Shown: one piece after another, positions 1-9,410 of the stretch
How positions within the stretch are numbered: position 1 is the first letter of the stretch
Layout: each line of letters opens with the position of its first letter
Source: Mycobacterium intermedium
GTDB lineage: Bacteria > Actinomycetota > Actinomycetes > Mycobacteriales > Mycobacteriaceae
DNA length: 64,000 nt
NCBI RefSeq assembly: GCF_002086275.1
Contig: NZ_MVHT01000011.1
Span: forward strand, 40,334 to 104,333
Direction of reading: 5' to 3'
The notes under the pieces: generated by a model
Database searches by the model: none
Told to the model about the DNA's origin: nothing
The model's input: the letters and a program-made list of their open reading frames with translations, nothing else
Translations under genes and position numbers: made by a program

Positions 1-512
1 CCCGCTGGGACGACGCCCACGCCGGCGGTGTTGACGAAAAGCTGGTCCGCACCGCCCTTGGCGACCACCTTGGTGTCGCCGGTGACGATCCCGACGCCGG
101 CGTTGGCGGCGGCCTTGCCCATGGTTTCGGCGACCGCGCCAAGCACCTCGAGCTCGAGCCCTTCTTCGAGGATGAACCCGGCCGTCAGCGCGACCGGTTG
201 TGCTCCGCTGCAGGCCAAGTCGTTGATCGTGCCGTTGACGGCCAGGTCGCCGATGTTGCCGCCGGGGAAGAACAGCGGTTGCACCACATAGGAATCGGTG
301 GTCAGCGCCACTCGCCCACCCGCGACGTCGAGCAACGCCGAATCGCGGGCCGGGCCGGCGGCGCCGCCGAACGCGGGCAGGAACAGGTTTTCGATCAACT
401 CCTCCGAGAGCACGCCACCACCGCCATGACCGAGGACGATGCGCTTCGTTTCACGCAGCGGCAGCGGACAGACCCAATCGGCCGGATCGATGGCGACCGG
501 AGGTTCAGGCAT
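1..512 (-). CDS. hypE: HypE, [NiFe]-hydrogenase cyanide-ligand synthesis protein (partial, 3' end off the window)
   Basis: HypE dehydrates a carboxamide placed on its C-terminal cysteine by HypF and delivers the resulting cyanide to the HypC-HypD complex that builds the Fe(CN)2CO centre. About 170 N-terminal residues are present. The glycine-rich start ([15 protein letters not shown]) and the block around [19 protein letters not shown] match the HypE/PurM-type N-terminal domain. The start ATG overlaps the end of hypD (hypD stop at 505-507, ATG at 510-512), so the two are translationally coupled. The C-terminal domain with the essential cysteine lies beyond position 1, so integrity of the gene cannot be judged here. 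Confidence 0.93.
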   Translation of the reverse strand, partial: MPEPPVAIDPADWVCPLPLRETKRIVLGHGGGGVLSEELIENLFLPAFGGAAGPARDSALLDVAGGRVALTTDSYVVQPLFFPGGNIGDLAVNGTINDLACSGAQPVALTAGFILEEGLELEVLGAVAETMGKAAANAGVGIVTGDTKVVAKGGADQLFVNTAGVGVVPA

Positions 513-1608
513 GGGCGGCCGCCTCCAGCCGACGGAACTGGTAGTACGCCGCACAGGCGCCCTCGCTGGACACCATGGTCGCGCCCAGCGGCGTGCGCGG
601 CGTGCACGACTTCCCGAACGCCGGGCATTCGTTGGGCTTCAGCAGACCCTGCAGCACTTCCCCACTGTGGCATTCGGCGGATTCGCACACCCGCAGTTGC
701 CCCACCCCGAACTTCAATTCGGCGTCGAACTGTGCGTAGCGGGGCGACAGCGTCCAGCCGGACTTGGGAATCATGCCGATGCCGCGCCACTGCCGATCGG
801 TCACCACGAACACGTCGGCGAGGGTCTGCTGTGCGACGGTATTGCCCGCGGCGGTCACGGCGCGCGGGTACGCGTTGCGCAACTCCGGTGTTCCGTCCTC
901 GAGCAGGTCGACGACCTGCCGGACGCCCTCGAGCAGGTCCAACGGCTCGAAACCGGTTACCACGATGGGAACTTGGTATTTGTCGACCAGCGGACCGTAT
1001 TCGCTGGTGCCCATCACCGTGCAGACGTGTCCGGCCGCCAAGAACCCCTCGACGCGGTTGGTCGGTGAGCTGAGAATCGCCGTCATCGCGGGTGGCACCA
1101 GCACGTGCGAGACCAACATCGAGAAGTTGGTCAGTCCGAGCCGCTGGGCGTGCACCACCGCCATCGCATTGGCCGGCGCGGTGGTCTCGAAGCCGACCCC
1201 GAAGAACACGACCTCCTTGTCGGGGTTGTCCGCGGCGACCCGGGTGGCATCCAACGGCGAGTAGACGATCCGCACGTCGCCGCCGCGGGCGCGCACGCTG
1301 AACAGATCCTGGTTACTCCCGGGCACCCGCAGCATGTCGCCGAAGGAGCAGAAGATCACGTCGTCGCGCGCGGCGATTTCCAGCGCGCGGTCGATCATCT
1401 CCAGCGGCGTCACGCAGACCGGGCAGCCCGGTCCGTGGATGAATTCCACGGCGCCGTCGAGCAATTGGTCGATGCCGTTGCGGATGATCGAATGGGTCTG
1501 CCCACCACAGACTTCCATGATGGTCCAGGTCTTGGTGGCACGCTTCTTGATGCGGTCCACCAGAGTGCGGGCAGCTACCGGGTCGCGAAATTCGTCCAGG
1601 TACTTCAT
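505..1608 (-). CDS. hypD: HypD, [NiFe]-hydrogenase iron-centre assembly scaffold
   Basis: HypD is the iron-sulfur scaffold on which, together with HypC, the Fe(CN)2CO moiety is assembled. The 367-residue length is typical. Diagnostic motifs are CGGQTHSI near residue 35, [10 protein letters not shown] near residue 60 and GFETTAP near residue 140. The C-terminal cysteine set ([26 protein letters not shown]) ligates the [4Fe-4S] cluster. The ATG at 1608 is preceded by a GGAGGG ribosome site and overlaps the hypC stop as ATGA. It belongs to the hypF-hypC-hypD-hypE minus-strand operon. Confidence 0.97.
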   Translation of the reverse strand: MKYLDEFRDPVAARTLVDRIKKRATKTWTIMEVCGGQTHSIIRNGIDQLLDGAVEFIHGPGCPVCVTPLEMIDRALEIAARDDVIFCSFGDMLRVPGSNQDLFSVRARGGDVRIVYSPLDATRVAADNPDKEVVFFGVGFETTAPANAMAVVHAQRLGLTNFSMLVSHVLVPPAMTAILSSPTNRVEGFLAAGHVCTVMGTSEYGPLVDKYQVPIVVTGFEPLDLLEGVRQVVDLLEDGTPELRNAYPRAVTAAGNTVAQQTLADVFVVTDRQWRGIGMIPKSGWTLSPRYAQFDAELKFGVGQLRVCESAECHSGEVLQGLLKPNECPAFGKSCTPRTPLGATMVSSEGACAAYYQFRRLEAAAHA

Positions 1609-1880
1609 GCGGGTTCCCTCCGTATCTGACCCTCGTCGCCGGCCAACTCCTCGTCGAGGACGCCGAGATCGTGGAACATCCGCAGCGTTTCGTTCGCGGA
1701 CGCTTCGTCGAGTCGGGTGATCGCGAATCCGGCGTGCACGATGGTGTATTCACCGATCTCCATGTCCGGCAGATAGGCCAGGCACACGGTCTTGGTGGTG
1801 CCACCGAAGTCGACGGTGCACATTCGCGTCCCCGCCTCGTCCCACGTGTCGACTACCTTGCCGGGAATTCCGAGACACAT
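1605..1880 (-). CDS. hypC: HypC/HybG-family hydrogenase assembly chaperone
   Basis: HypC is a small chaperone that binds iron through its N-terminal Cys and transfers the cyanated iron to the hydrogenase large subunit. The product is 91 residues and begins [10 protein letters not shown], which carries the invariant Cys2 exposed after removal of Met1. That motif and an AAGGGGGA ribosome site fix the start at 1880, although the frame is open further upstream. The start lies inside the end of hypF (28-bp overlap) and the stop overlaps the hypD ATG. Confidence 0.95.
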   Translation of the reverse strand: MCLGIPGKVVDTWDEAGTRMCTVDFGGTTKTVCLAYLPDMEIGEYTIVHAGFAITRLDEASANETLRMFHDLGVLDEELAGDEGQIRREPA

Positions 1881-4177
1881 TCGATCGTCCCCCTTTCTGG
1901 AAGCTTTTCCTGTCGCCGCGCGGCGATCACCGCTTGACCGAGCGCGATTCCGCCGTCGTTGCACGGCAACACCGAATGAGTGAGAACCTCGAAGCCGTTG
2001 CCGGCCAGTGCTTTACGGAGACCATCACGCAGCAGTCGGTTGACGAACACCCCGCCGGTCAGTCCGACGGTGGCCACCATACCGGCGGCCGCCTGGCTGA
2101 CGGCCTCGGCGGTCGCGCGGATCACGGCGTCGTGGAAGCCGGCGGCCAGATCGGCGGCCGCCGTGCCGGCGCGCAGGTGGCGCACCAGGTCGGTGATCAA
2201 CGGCGCCGGGTCAAGCACGCCCGCGGTTATCTCGAAGTTCAGGGGAACCGCGCGGCCGCGGCGCGCGAGGTGCTCGAGCTCGACGGCCGCCTGTCCCTCG
2301 TAGGTCACGTCGTGGCAGACGTCGAGCAGGCTGGCGACGGCGTCGAACAGCCGGCCCATGCTGCTGGTCGTGACGCATCCGAACCCACGCGGAATCTGCT
2401 GGGCGAGGACATGGCGCGCCCGCTCGCTGAGCCCGCCGACCGCCGGTATGTCTAGCGCCCAGTCGATGCCGGCCCGGTGCAGCAGGTCCAGGGCGATCCG
2501 CCCCGGTTGGCGCACCGCGCCGTCGCCGCCCGGCAGTGCGAACGGTTTGAGGTGTCCGACGCGGGTGAAGGCAGCCGGGTCGGTGACGAGCAACAATTCG
2601 CCACCCCAGACGGTGCCGTCGGTGCCGTAGCCGGTGCCGTCGAAGGCGACCGCGAGCATCGGCGTCTCGAGCCGTCCGTGTTCGGCCAGCAGCGACACCG
2701 CGTGCGCATGGTGATGTTGCACCTGCACGACCGGTTGCGGGCGTCGACGTGCCCAACCGGTGGTGGCGTAGGACGGGTGCAGGTCGCAGGCGACGAGCGT
2801 TGGCCGGCGGTCGGTCATGAACGCCAGATGATCCAGCGCGGCTGCAAAACATGACTGGGTCCGGGGGTCGGCCATGTCGCCGAGGTGCGACGACATGTGC
2901 GCGTGGCCACCCGCGTCCATCAGGCAAAACGTCGTCTTGAGGTCGCCGCCGGTGGCCAGGATGACCTCGCCGTCGTCGCACCCGTCGACCGATACCGGCA
3001 GCGGCGCGTAGCCACGCGACCGCCGGATCGGCACCGCACCGCCATCGGCGTCGACGGTGAGGACGGAGTCTTCGCACGGCACGTGGATCGGCCGGTCGTG
3101 GGTGAGCACCGCGTCGGCCAACCCGTCGATCCAGTCCAGATCGGAATCGCGGAAGACGATCGGCGAGCCACCCTGGTTTGCCGACGTCATCACCAGCGGA
3201 GCCGCACCGAGCCGGTCGAACAGCAGATGATGCAGGGGCGAATAGGCCAGCAGGACGCCGATCTCGGACAGGCCGGGCGCTACCGAAGCCAACAGAGAGT
3301 CGTCGCGGGCGGGAAGCAACACGATGGGCGCGGCCGGCGAGGCCAGCAACTCCGCCGCTGCCTCGTTGACCGTGCAGATGCGTTGCGCCGCAGCGATATC
3401 CGGCACCATAACCGCAAACGGCTTGGCCGGCCGGTTCTTTCGCTGGCGCAGTCTGGCGACGGTCGCCGCATCTTCGGCGCGGCAGGCCAGGTGGAAGCCC
3501 CCGATGCCCTTGACCGCGACGGTCAGGCCGTCGTTCAGTGCTGCCGCGGCGGCGGCGATCGGGTCGCTGCCGTCGCCGGGCCCATGCCAGGACAGCGTCG
3601 GCCCGCAATCGGGGCAGGCGATGGTCTGGGCGTGGAATCTGCGGTCGGTGGGGTCGGAGTATTCGGCCGCACATGCCGCGCACATCTCGAAGTGCGCCAT
3701 CGTGGTCGTCGGGCGGTCATACGGCAGATCGGTGATCACTGTGAAGCGCGGCCCGCAGTTGGTACAGGTGATGAACGGATGGCCGTAGCGGCGGTCGGCG
3801 GGGTCGAACAGTTCGCGCAGGCAGTCGGCGCAGATGGCGATGTCCGGCGGCACCAGGGTGCGACGGTCGTCGACCGTCTGGCTCTCGATGATCTGAAACC
3901 GGGACTCGCCGCGCGGCGGAATCGGGGTCGCCCGCAGTGAGTCGATGCGGGCCATGGGGGGATGTTCGGACTGGATCGCGCACATCGCGGCCTCGACCGC
4001 GTCCCGCGCGCCCTCCAGCTCGCAATGCACCGAACCGGAGTCGTTGTAGACGCAGCCGGATAGGCCGTGACGTGCGGCGATGCGCGCGACGGCCGGGCGG
4101 AATCCAACTCCTTGGACCACGCCGGCAATGTCGAGACGCAGCCGTACGCTCGTCCCCCCATTGTTCCGACTGCCCAA
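1853..4177 (-). CDS. hypF: HypF carbamoyltransferase
   Basis: HypF uses carbamoyl phosphate and ATP to carbamoylate the HypE C-terminal cysteine, the first step of CN ligand synthesis. Domains run in order. An N-terminal acylphosphatase fold (VQGVGFRP) is followed by two zinc-finger-like CxxC-x18-CxxC units, a YrdC/Sua5-like domain, and a C-terminal Kae1-like domain with the VQHHHAH metal motif and LTGGVFVN near the end. I chose the TTG at 4177 because a perfect AGGAGG sits 5 nt upstream (plus strand 4183-4188) and the acylphosphatase domain starts about 10 residues later. The open frame extends to 4270 without recognisable domain sequence. The product is 774 residues, usual for HypF. Confidence 0.93.
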   Translation of the reverse strand: MGSRNNGGTSVRLRLDIAGVVQGVGFRPAVARIAARHGLSGCVYNDSGSVHCELEGARDAVEAAMCAIQSEHPPMARIDSLRATPIPPRGESRFQIIESQTVDDRRTLVPPDIAICADCLRELFDPADRRYGHPFITCTNCGPRFTVITDLPYDRPTTTMAHFEMCAACAAEYSDPTDRRFHAQTIACPDCGPTLSWHGPGDGSDPIAAAAAALNDGLTVAVKGIGGFHLACRAEDAATVARLRQRKNRPAKPFAVMVPDIAAAQRICTVNEAAAELLASPAAPIVLLPARDDSLLASVAPGLSEIGVLLAYSPLHHLLFDRLGAAPLVMTSANQGGSPIVFRDSDLDWIDGLADAVLTHDRPIHVPCEDSVLTVDADGGAVPIRRSRGYAPLPVSVDGCDDGEVILATGGDLKTTFCLMDAGGHAHMSSHLGDMADPRTQSCFAAALDHLAFMTDRRPTLVACDLHPSYATTGWARRRPQPVVQVQHHHAHAVSLLAEHGRLETPMLAVAFDGTGYGTDGTVWGGELLLVTDPAAFTRVGHLKPFALPGGDGAVRQPGRIALDLLHRAGIDWALDIPAVGGLSERARHVLAQQIPRGFGCVTTSSMGRLFDAVASLLDVCHDVTYEGQAAVELEHLARRGRAVPLNFEITAGVLDPAPLITDLVRHLRAGTAAADLAAGFHDAVIRATAEAVSQAAAGMVATVGLTGGVFVNRLLRDGLRKALAGNGFEVLTHSVLPCNDGGIALGQAVIAARRQEKLPERGTIECVSEFPAR

Positions 4178-4352
4178 ATCAACCTCCTGAGCAGCAAGCC
4201 CCCCGTGCCAGGTGGGCTGGCGGCACGGGCGGGTACGCCCCACGCTAGATGCAGTCCGATGTGCCGACAATCACAATTTCGCACACAAAGTCTGCGTTTT
4301 TCCGCACTCAATATGCGCGACAGCGATGGTTCTGGCGAGGCAGCATGGTGTA
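4178..4352. promoter_or_regulatory. Divergent hypF / hypA promoter region
   Basis: This 175-bp spacer separates the two hyp units and must hold both promoters. It contains the hypF AGGAGG site (4183-4188) and a GC hairpin with CCGTGCC/GGCACGG arms around 4203-4228, which would fall in the hypF leader. An AT-richer stretch around 4270-4320 is the likeliest promoter core. No recognisable metal-regulator or FNR-like box was seen. Confidence 0.4.
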
Positions 4353-4694
4353 GTGCACGAGCTGTCGCTGTGTCAGGCCATCGCCGGCGTGGTCAAGCCC
4401 CACGCGGCCGGCCGGCACGTCGATGTTGTTCGGGTCCAGGTCGGGGCGCTCCGCCAGGTGGTACCCGAGTCGCTCGAGTTCTGTTGGTCGCTGGTGTGTG
4501 AGCACCTGGACGACAGCATGGCCGACACCCAACTGGAGCTCGAGTTCGTGCCAGCCGAGGTGGCGTGCCGCCCTTGTGGGGAGCGGTCGGTGATCGAATC
4601 CCGCTGGTCGGTGTGCTGCGCGAAGTGTGAGAGCGTGGACGTCGAGGTGGTGCGCGGCAACGAGTTCCTGGTCACCTCGATCCAGGTGTCGTGA
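4353..4694 (+). CDS. hypA: HypA, hydrogenase nickel-insertion protein
   Basis: HypA is a zinc-containing metallochaperone that works with HypB to insert Ni(II) into the hydrogenase large subunit. The product is 113 residues. The family N-terminus (V/M)HELSLCQAI provides the Ni-binding His2 and sets the GTG start at 4353. Upstream in-frame codons have no family similarity. The zinc site is visible as CRPCGE followed 13-16 residues later by CCAKC. hypB follows after 24 bp, so the pair forms a plus-strand unit divergent from hypFCDE. Confidence 0.93.
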   Translation: MHELSLCQAIAGVVKPHAAGRHVDVVRVQVGALRQVVPESLEFCWSLVCEHLDDSMADTQLELEFVPAEVACRPCGERSVIESRWSVCCAKCESVDVEVVRGNEFLVTSIQVS

Positions 4695-4718
4695 ACACCG
4701 TCAGGAAAGGCATGGGCA

Positions 4719-5513
4719 ATGGGTAGGTTTCACCGGCACGACGATGGCACCGTGCACAGCCACGACCACGACGACGACGACGGTCACCACCACCACCACG
4801 AGGACCACGAGCACGAGCACGGTGACCACTCCGGGTATGAGACCGGATCGCAGCGCATCGAGGTGCTGGAATCGATCTTCGCCGAAAACGACTCCCGGGC
4901 CGACATCAACCGCAAGCTGTTCGAGAGCAACGGCGTTCGCGCGCTGAACCTGATGAGCTCGCCGGGCTCCGGCAAGACCACCGTGTTGGCCGCGACCCTC
5001 GACGAACTGGCCGGCGAAGTGTCCGTGGGGATAATCGAGGGCGATATCGCGACCGACCTGGACGCCGCCAAACTCGACGGCCGGGGCGCCCAGATCTCAT
5101 TGTTGAACACCAGCAACGGATTCGGCGGCGAGTGCCACCTGGACGCCCCGATGGTCAACCGGGCACTGCAGGGACTCGACCTGGCACCGTTGGACCTGGT
5201 GATCATCGAGAACGTCGGTAACCTGGTGTGCCCCGCCGAGTTCGACGTCGGCGAACACGCAAAGGCGATGGTGTACTCGGTCACCGAAGGTGAGGACAAG
5301 CCGCTCAAATACCCGGTGATGTTCCGGTCCGTCGACGTCGTGCTGCTGAACAAGACCGATCTGGTCCCGCACCTGGACGTGGATGTCGACAGCTACATCG
5401 AACGCATCAGGCAGGTGAACCCGACCGCAACGATCTTGCCGGTGAGTGCCCGCACCGGAGACGGCATGAAGAGCTGGTTCGACTGGGTTCGGGAGTTCGC
5501 CGCAGCCCGTTAG
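4719..5513 (+). CDS. hypB: HypB, hydrogenase nickel-incorporation GTPase
   Basis: HypB is a SIMIBI-class GTPase that couples GTP hydrolysis to nickel transfer with HypA. The first 45 residues are very rich in His and Asp/Glu (blocks such as HSHDHDDDDGHHHHHEDHEHEH), a nickel-storage tail found in only some HypB proteins. The P-loop is SSPGSGKTTVL near residue 82, the NKTD specificity motif is near residue 210, and the switch/metal region holds GFGGECHLD. The stop codon overlaps the convergent usfY-like stop by 3 bp. Confidence 0.96.
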   Translation: MGRFHRHDDGTVHSHDHDDDDGHHHHHEDHEHEHGDHSGYETGSQRIEVLESIFAENDSRADINRKLFESNGVRALNLMSSPGSGKTTVLAATLDELAGEVSVGIIEGDIATDLDAAKLDGRGAQISLLNTSNGFGGECHLDAPMVNRALQGLDLAPLDLVIIENVGNLVCPAEFDVGEHAKAMVYSVTEGEDKPLKYPVMFRSVDVVLLNKTDLVPHLDVDVDSYIERIRQVNPTATILPVSARTGDGMKSWFDWVREFAAAR

Positions 5514-5818
5514 GGCTGGTGCGCGGCTCTGCCCAGGTCGGAATCGGCGGCGAGCCAAAGGTTTTCAACTTTCATCACCCGTCGGTGCTCTAGGACCAGC
5601 CAGGCGATGCCACCGGCGATCGCCAACAGTCCGACCACTCCGAATGTCATCACCCACTCGTGGTGCTTATACGCTGCGGAGGCCACACCGCCAATCCACG
5701 AGGCGAGACCCAGCACTATCGAAAGCAGCCCAGGCCAAGACAATCGGTCGATGAAGAACTCGCCGGTGTGCGGGCACGTTGTGCGGAAGTGGTCAATGGG
5801 ATCTTTTGTGTCACACAT
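5510..5818 (-). CDS. usfY: UsfY-like small membrane protein
   Basis: The 102-residue product resembles the mycobacterial UsfY family (Rv3288c in M. tuberculosis, next to the sigF region). Shared features are an N-terminal DPIDHFRTT block, a GE.FID..SWPG segment, two hydrophobic helices (about residues 30-50 and 55-75) and an EHRR motif. The ATG at 5818 has a strong AGGAGGAAATC ribosome site. Its biochemical role is unknown. UsfY is usually found beside rsbW-sigF, so a copy convergent with hypB is displaced or a paralogue. Confidence 0.8.
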   Translation of the reverse strand: MCDTKDPIDHFRTTCPHTGEFFIDRLSWPGLLSIVLGLASWIGGVASAAYKHHEWVMTFGVVGLLAIAGGIAWLVLEHRRVMKVENLWLAADSDLGRAAHQP

Positions 5819-5855
5819 GATTTCCTCCTTGAGTAGGGCTAGAGCCAAGAGCTGC

Positions 5856-6260
5856 TCAGCACGCACTGGGTGGCCATCCCCCACCTGGGTGGTCCGCGGC
5901 GTGAACATCGGCGAGTGCGCGCAGCAATGCCGACGCATCGTCGGAGTTGACGCTCTCGACGAAGTGCATCAGCGCGGAGCGGCGGGCGGCCACGTCCGTC
6001 GCGTGCGACAACGCATCGGCCATCAGCTCGGCCACCAGCTCACCGTGTTCCCGGCGCGGCGCATATCGATGCGCCCGCTCGTCGCGGTATGCCACCACGA
6101 GTCCCTTGGCCGTCAACCGGGTGAGGACGGTCGTGATCGTGGTGTAAGCAAGGCGGCGGTGTACCGACAGGGCGTTGTGCAAGTGGCGTCCGGTCTGCGG
6201 GCTGCGAGCCTTCCACAGCTCCTCCATGACCGCTTGTTCAAGCTTGCCCAGCGGTCTCAC
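5856..6260 (-). CDS. BlaI/MecI-family transcriptional repressor
   Basis: This is a winged-helix repressor of the BlaI/Penicillinase repressor family. The recognisable core begins RPLGKLEQAVMEELW and contains the recognition-helix region LAYTTITTVLTRLTAKGLV. I place the start at the GTG immediately before this core (134 residues, normal for BlaI). The frame stays open to an ATG at 6344, which would add an unconserved tail and would share a CATG with the divergent ABC gene. It probably represses the neighbouring ABC transporter. No BlaR1-type sensor protease is nearby. Confidence 0.82.
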   Translation of the reverse strand: MRPLGKLEQAVMEELWKARSPQTGRHLHNALSVHRRLAYTTITTVLTRLTAKGLVVAYRDERAHRYAPRREHGELVAELMADALSHATDVAARRSALMHFVESVNSDDASALLRALADVHAADHPGGGWPPSAC

Positions 6261-6342
6261 GTGGTCGAGGCTATTCAGCGCAGCAGGTGTTGGCGTCACC
6301 CAGAAGGTGGGTATGACGGGTGAGGTCTGAAATAGTGAGGAC

Positions 6343-7074
6343 ATGGTCGCGGGCACGGACGGCGCAAGGGTCACACTGCGATTGGCCAACGTCGGCAAGA
6401 CGTACGGCAGCGGATCCACCCGAGTTGTCGCCCTGCGCGACGTGGACCTTGAAGTCACGGCCGGCGAATTCGTCGTGCTGCTCGGCCCCTCCGGATCGGG
6501 AAAGACGACGCTGCTCAACATCATCGGTGGCATCGAGCAGCCGTCCGACGGCGAGATCGAGGTCGACGGTCAAAACATCGGACGCTTCGACCGCAAGGTA
6601 CGCACTCAATACCGCCGCGAACATGTCGGTTTCGTCTTTCAATTCTTCAACCTGGTGCCCACGCTGACGGCACTCGAGAATGTCGAACTCCTGGCCGAGC
6701 TGACCGGACCCGATGCGCGAGCCCGCAGTCGAGCCGCCCTGGAACGAGTGGGCATCGCTGACGTCGCGGACCGCTTCCCCGCCCAACTTTCCGGGGGGCA
6801 GCAGCAGCGCGTGGCGATCGCCCGTGCGATCGTCAAGGCGCCGCCGCTGTTGCTCTGCGATGAACCCACCGGAAGCCTCGACCTGACCACCGGGCGACAA
6901 GTCTTGGCGGCGTTGAGTGACCTGGCTCGCAACGGTTCTCAGACGATCGTTCTGGTGACACACAATTCCGAGATAGCGCGCATGGCGGATCGGGTGCTGT
7001 GGCTGCACTCAGGCGCAATCAGCAAGGCAGAGCGGATCGACAATCCGGTGGACGCATCGGAATTGGACTGGTGA
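6343..7074 (+). CDS. ABC transporter ATP-binding protein, MacB/LolD type
   Basis: The 243-residue ATPase has Walker [12 protein letters not shown] near residue 47, signature [14 protein letters not shown] near residue 149 and Walker [13 protein letters not shown]. The spacing and the [22 protein letters not shown] region are typical of ATPases that partner FtsX-like permeases. Its stop overlaps the start of the permease gene (GTGA), so the two form one transporter. It is divergent from the BlaI-like gene, which likely controls it. The substrate is unknown; such systems often move lipids, lipoproteins or antibiotics. Confidence 0.92.
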   Translation: MVAGTDGARVTLRLANVGKTYGSGSTRVVALRDVDLEVTAGEFVVLLGPSGSGKTTLLNIIGGIEQPSDGEIEVDGQNIGRFDRKVRTQYRREHVGFVFQFFNLVPTLTALENVELLAELTGPDARARSRAALERVGIADVADRFPAQLSGGQQQRVAIARAIVKAPPLLLCDEPTGSLDLTTGRQVLAALSDLARNGSQTIVLVTHNSEIARMADRVLWLHSGAISKAERIDNPVDASELDW

Positions 7075-9410
7075 GCCGTACTTTGCGACGCAAATTGCGT
7101 CGTGACGTGTGGGGGGAACGGTGGCGCTTCCTGGCGATCGCCGCGATCATCGCGATCGGCGTGGCCGTATTCATCGGCGCCACGGACAGCTACCGAAATC
7201 TCGACCAGTCCTTCGACCGGACCTACGCCGCCCAGCGGCTGCCCGACGCGATCCTGTCCGGACTCGGGGCCGCCGCGTTGCGCGACGACGCCGCCGCACT
7301 GCCGGGCAGGCCGCTCGTCGAAGCCCGCCATCAAGCCGACGTCGGCATCCGACTGAACGGACACGCGCTGTACGGCCGCGCCGTCGGGGTACCCGCTTCC
7401 CGGCAACCGACGGTGTCGTTGCTCGACCTGCGCGCGGGCGCACTGCCCGGCGCCGGGCAACTGGTGGTCGAGCAGCATGTGGCCGACCACTATCACCTTG
7501 GCCCCGGAGACACCGTCGAGCTGCTGGGACGGCAAGGCTGGCAACCGGTTACGGTTGCCAGCACCGCGCTCTCACCGGAGTACCTTTGGCCCGCCCGCTC
7601 CGCGCAGGAGGTTCTCACCACGCCCGAAGACTTCGGCGTGGTGTTCCTGCCCGGCGACGAATTGCAGCGTGCGCTACCCAACGCGACCGAACAGATCGTG
7701 GTTTACGCGCAGGACCGTTCGGCGGCGGACGCCCTGACAGCGGCGGCCGGCGAGCTGGCCCGCAAGGCCGGGCTGCAGTTCGTGCCTCGCGAAGACCAGG
7801 CGTCGTTTCACACGCTGCGGGACGACGTCATGCAGTTCCGCAGCCTCGCCGGGCTGTTGCCGTGGCTGTTCCTTGCGGCCGTCGTGCTGGGCACCTATGT
7901 GCTGCTGTCCCGAGTCGTCGCGGCACAGCGAGCGGTGATCGGAACCCTGGTCGCCAATGGACTTTCGGCGGCCGCGGTGCGCAGGCACTACCTGGGCTAC
8001 GGGATCGCCTGTGCCGTGTTGGGGACTGCGCCCGGTCTGTTCGGCGGCTACTTCCTCAGCGAATGGATCACCACCAGGTTTACGACGGCCATCGCGCTGC
8101 CCATGCGGCTCACCACGATTCACCCGCTCACCTACGTGATCGCCGCGCTCGCCGCCGTCGCCGTCGCGCTGTTGGCCGCGGTGGCGCCGGCCAATGCGGC
8201 GGCACGCATGCAGCCCGCCGAGGCGATGCGGGTCGCCCCGCCGGTGGATCGCGGTCGCCGCAGCCTGATCGAGCGGCTGGTGCCCGCGCTGAGCCGCGTC
8301 CCGTCGCGTTGGCGGATGGTGTTGCGGGCCATCCCGCGGAACCGTCGGCGCACGTTGTTCACGGTGGTGGGGGTGGCGGTGTCCATCATTTTGGTGATGG
8401 TCTTCGCGGGTATGCGCGACACCCTTCCCGGCACGGTGCATCGGCAATTCGGACAGATCGCCCGACAAGACGGGGAGGCCGTGCTGTCCGGCCCGTCCGA
8501 TGCGGTGCTGGACAAGCTGCGCGCGGATCCCAATGTTGAAGCGGCCGAGGCCTACAGCGCTTACGGAGTCAGCGTCTATTCCGGTGACCATCGATACGAA
8601 ACCCAACTGGTCGGGCTGGCACCGCAAACCCAGTTACACACGTTTCCAGGGGATTCGGGCGAAGACCGGCTCACCGGCGATGGGGTCCTACTCGGGGTGG
8701 GTTTGCGCGAATTGCTGTCCACCTCGTTGGGAGACCACATCGATATCGTGCTGCCGCAATCGGGGCTCCGGTTCAGCGAGCGGGTCGCCGGATTCGTCGA
8801 CGAACCGTTCTCGCCGGTCGTGTACATCTCGTTGGCCCAGCTGCGGGCACAAGCGGATGCGCTGCCGGTCAACGGTGTGCTGATCAAGTTCAGACCCGGC
8901 ACCGAGGAGCGCGCGGCCGGCGACCGGATCGCTGCGCTACCGGGAGTGGTGGCGTATCGGTCCACGACATCGCTGGCGGCGACCATGCGGAAGGCTTTCA
9001 GCCTCTACGACACCCTGGTCGGCATCATGCTCGTTTTCGCCACCGTGATGGCGGCCGCCCTCTTGTATAACGCGTTGTCGGCCAACATGTCCGAACGGAT
9101 CGGTGAGTTGGGTGCATTACATGCCCAAGGCATGGGCGCCGGCATGCTGTCCCGGTTGATCGCCGCCGAAAACGTCGGCCTCGCGTTGCTTGCGATTCCG
9201 TTTGGGGTGGTGGGCGGTGTGGTGCTCGCGGATCGTCTGCTGTCCACGTATCACAGCCTCGGCTACCACCTTCGGCTCGACATGCGGCCGACGACACCCG
9301 TGGTGGTGGCGGGCGCCATTCTCCTTGCTGCCGCGTTGGCCCAACTATCCGTTGTGCGCCGAATTCACGGCCTCGATCTGGCCCGGATCGTCCGAGAACG
9401 TGCCTTGTGA
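7071..9410 (+). CDS. FtsX-like ABC transporter permease
   Basis: A 779-residue membrane permease with the duplicated FtsX/MacB layout. It has a first helix near residues 17-37, an extracytoplasmic region, and a first three-helix FtsX core around 265-400. A linker, a second helix near 440, a second extracytoplasmic domain and a C-terminal FtsX core around 650-775 follow. The GTG at 7071 overlaps the ATPase stop as GTGA, which supports this start over upstream in-frame codons. Its 3' end overlaps the convergent thiazolinyl reductase gene by 66 bp, so both transcripts must terminate inside the neighbouring coding sequence. Confidence 0.9.
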   Translation: MSRTLRRKLRRDVWGERWRFLAIAAIIAIGVAVFIGATDSYRNLDQSFDRTYAAQRLPDAILSGLGAAALRDDAAALPGRPLVEARHQADVGIRLNGHALYGRAVGVPASRQPTVSLLDLRAGALPGAGQLVVEQHVADHYHLGPGDTVELLGRQGWQPVTVASTALSPEYLWPARSAQEVLTTPEDFGVVFLPGDELQRALPNATEQIVVYAQDRSAADALTAAAGELARKAGLQFVPREDQASFHTLRDDVMQFRSLAGLLPWLFLAAVVLGTYVLLSRVVAAQRAVIGTLVANGLSAAAVRRHYLGYGIACAVLGTAPGLFGGYFLSEWITTRFTTAIALPMRLTTIHPLTYVIAALAAVAVALLAAVAPANAAARMQPAEAMRVAPPVDRGRRSLIERLVPALSRVPSRWRMVLRAIPRNRRRTLFTVVGVAVSIILVMVFAGMRDTLPGTVHRQFGQIARQDGEAVLSGPSDAVLDKLRADPNVEAAEAYSAYGVSVYSGDHRYETQLVGLAPQTQLHTFPGDSGEDRLTGDGVLLGVGLRELLSTSLGDHIDIVLPQSGLRFSERVAGFVDEPFSPVVYISLAQLRAQADALPVNGVLIKFRPGTEERAAGDRIAALPGVVAYRSTTSLAATMRKAFSLYDTLVGIMLVFATVMAAALLYNALSANMSERIGELGALHAQGMGAGMLSRLIAAENVGLALLAIPFGVVGGVVLADRLLSTYHSLGYHLRLDMRPTTPVVVAGAILLAAALAQLSVVRRIHGLDLARIVRERAL

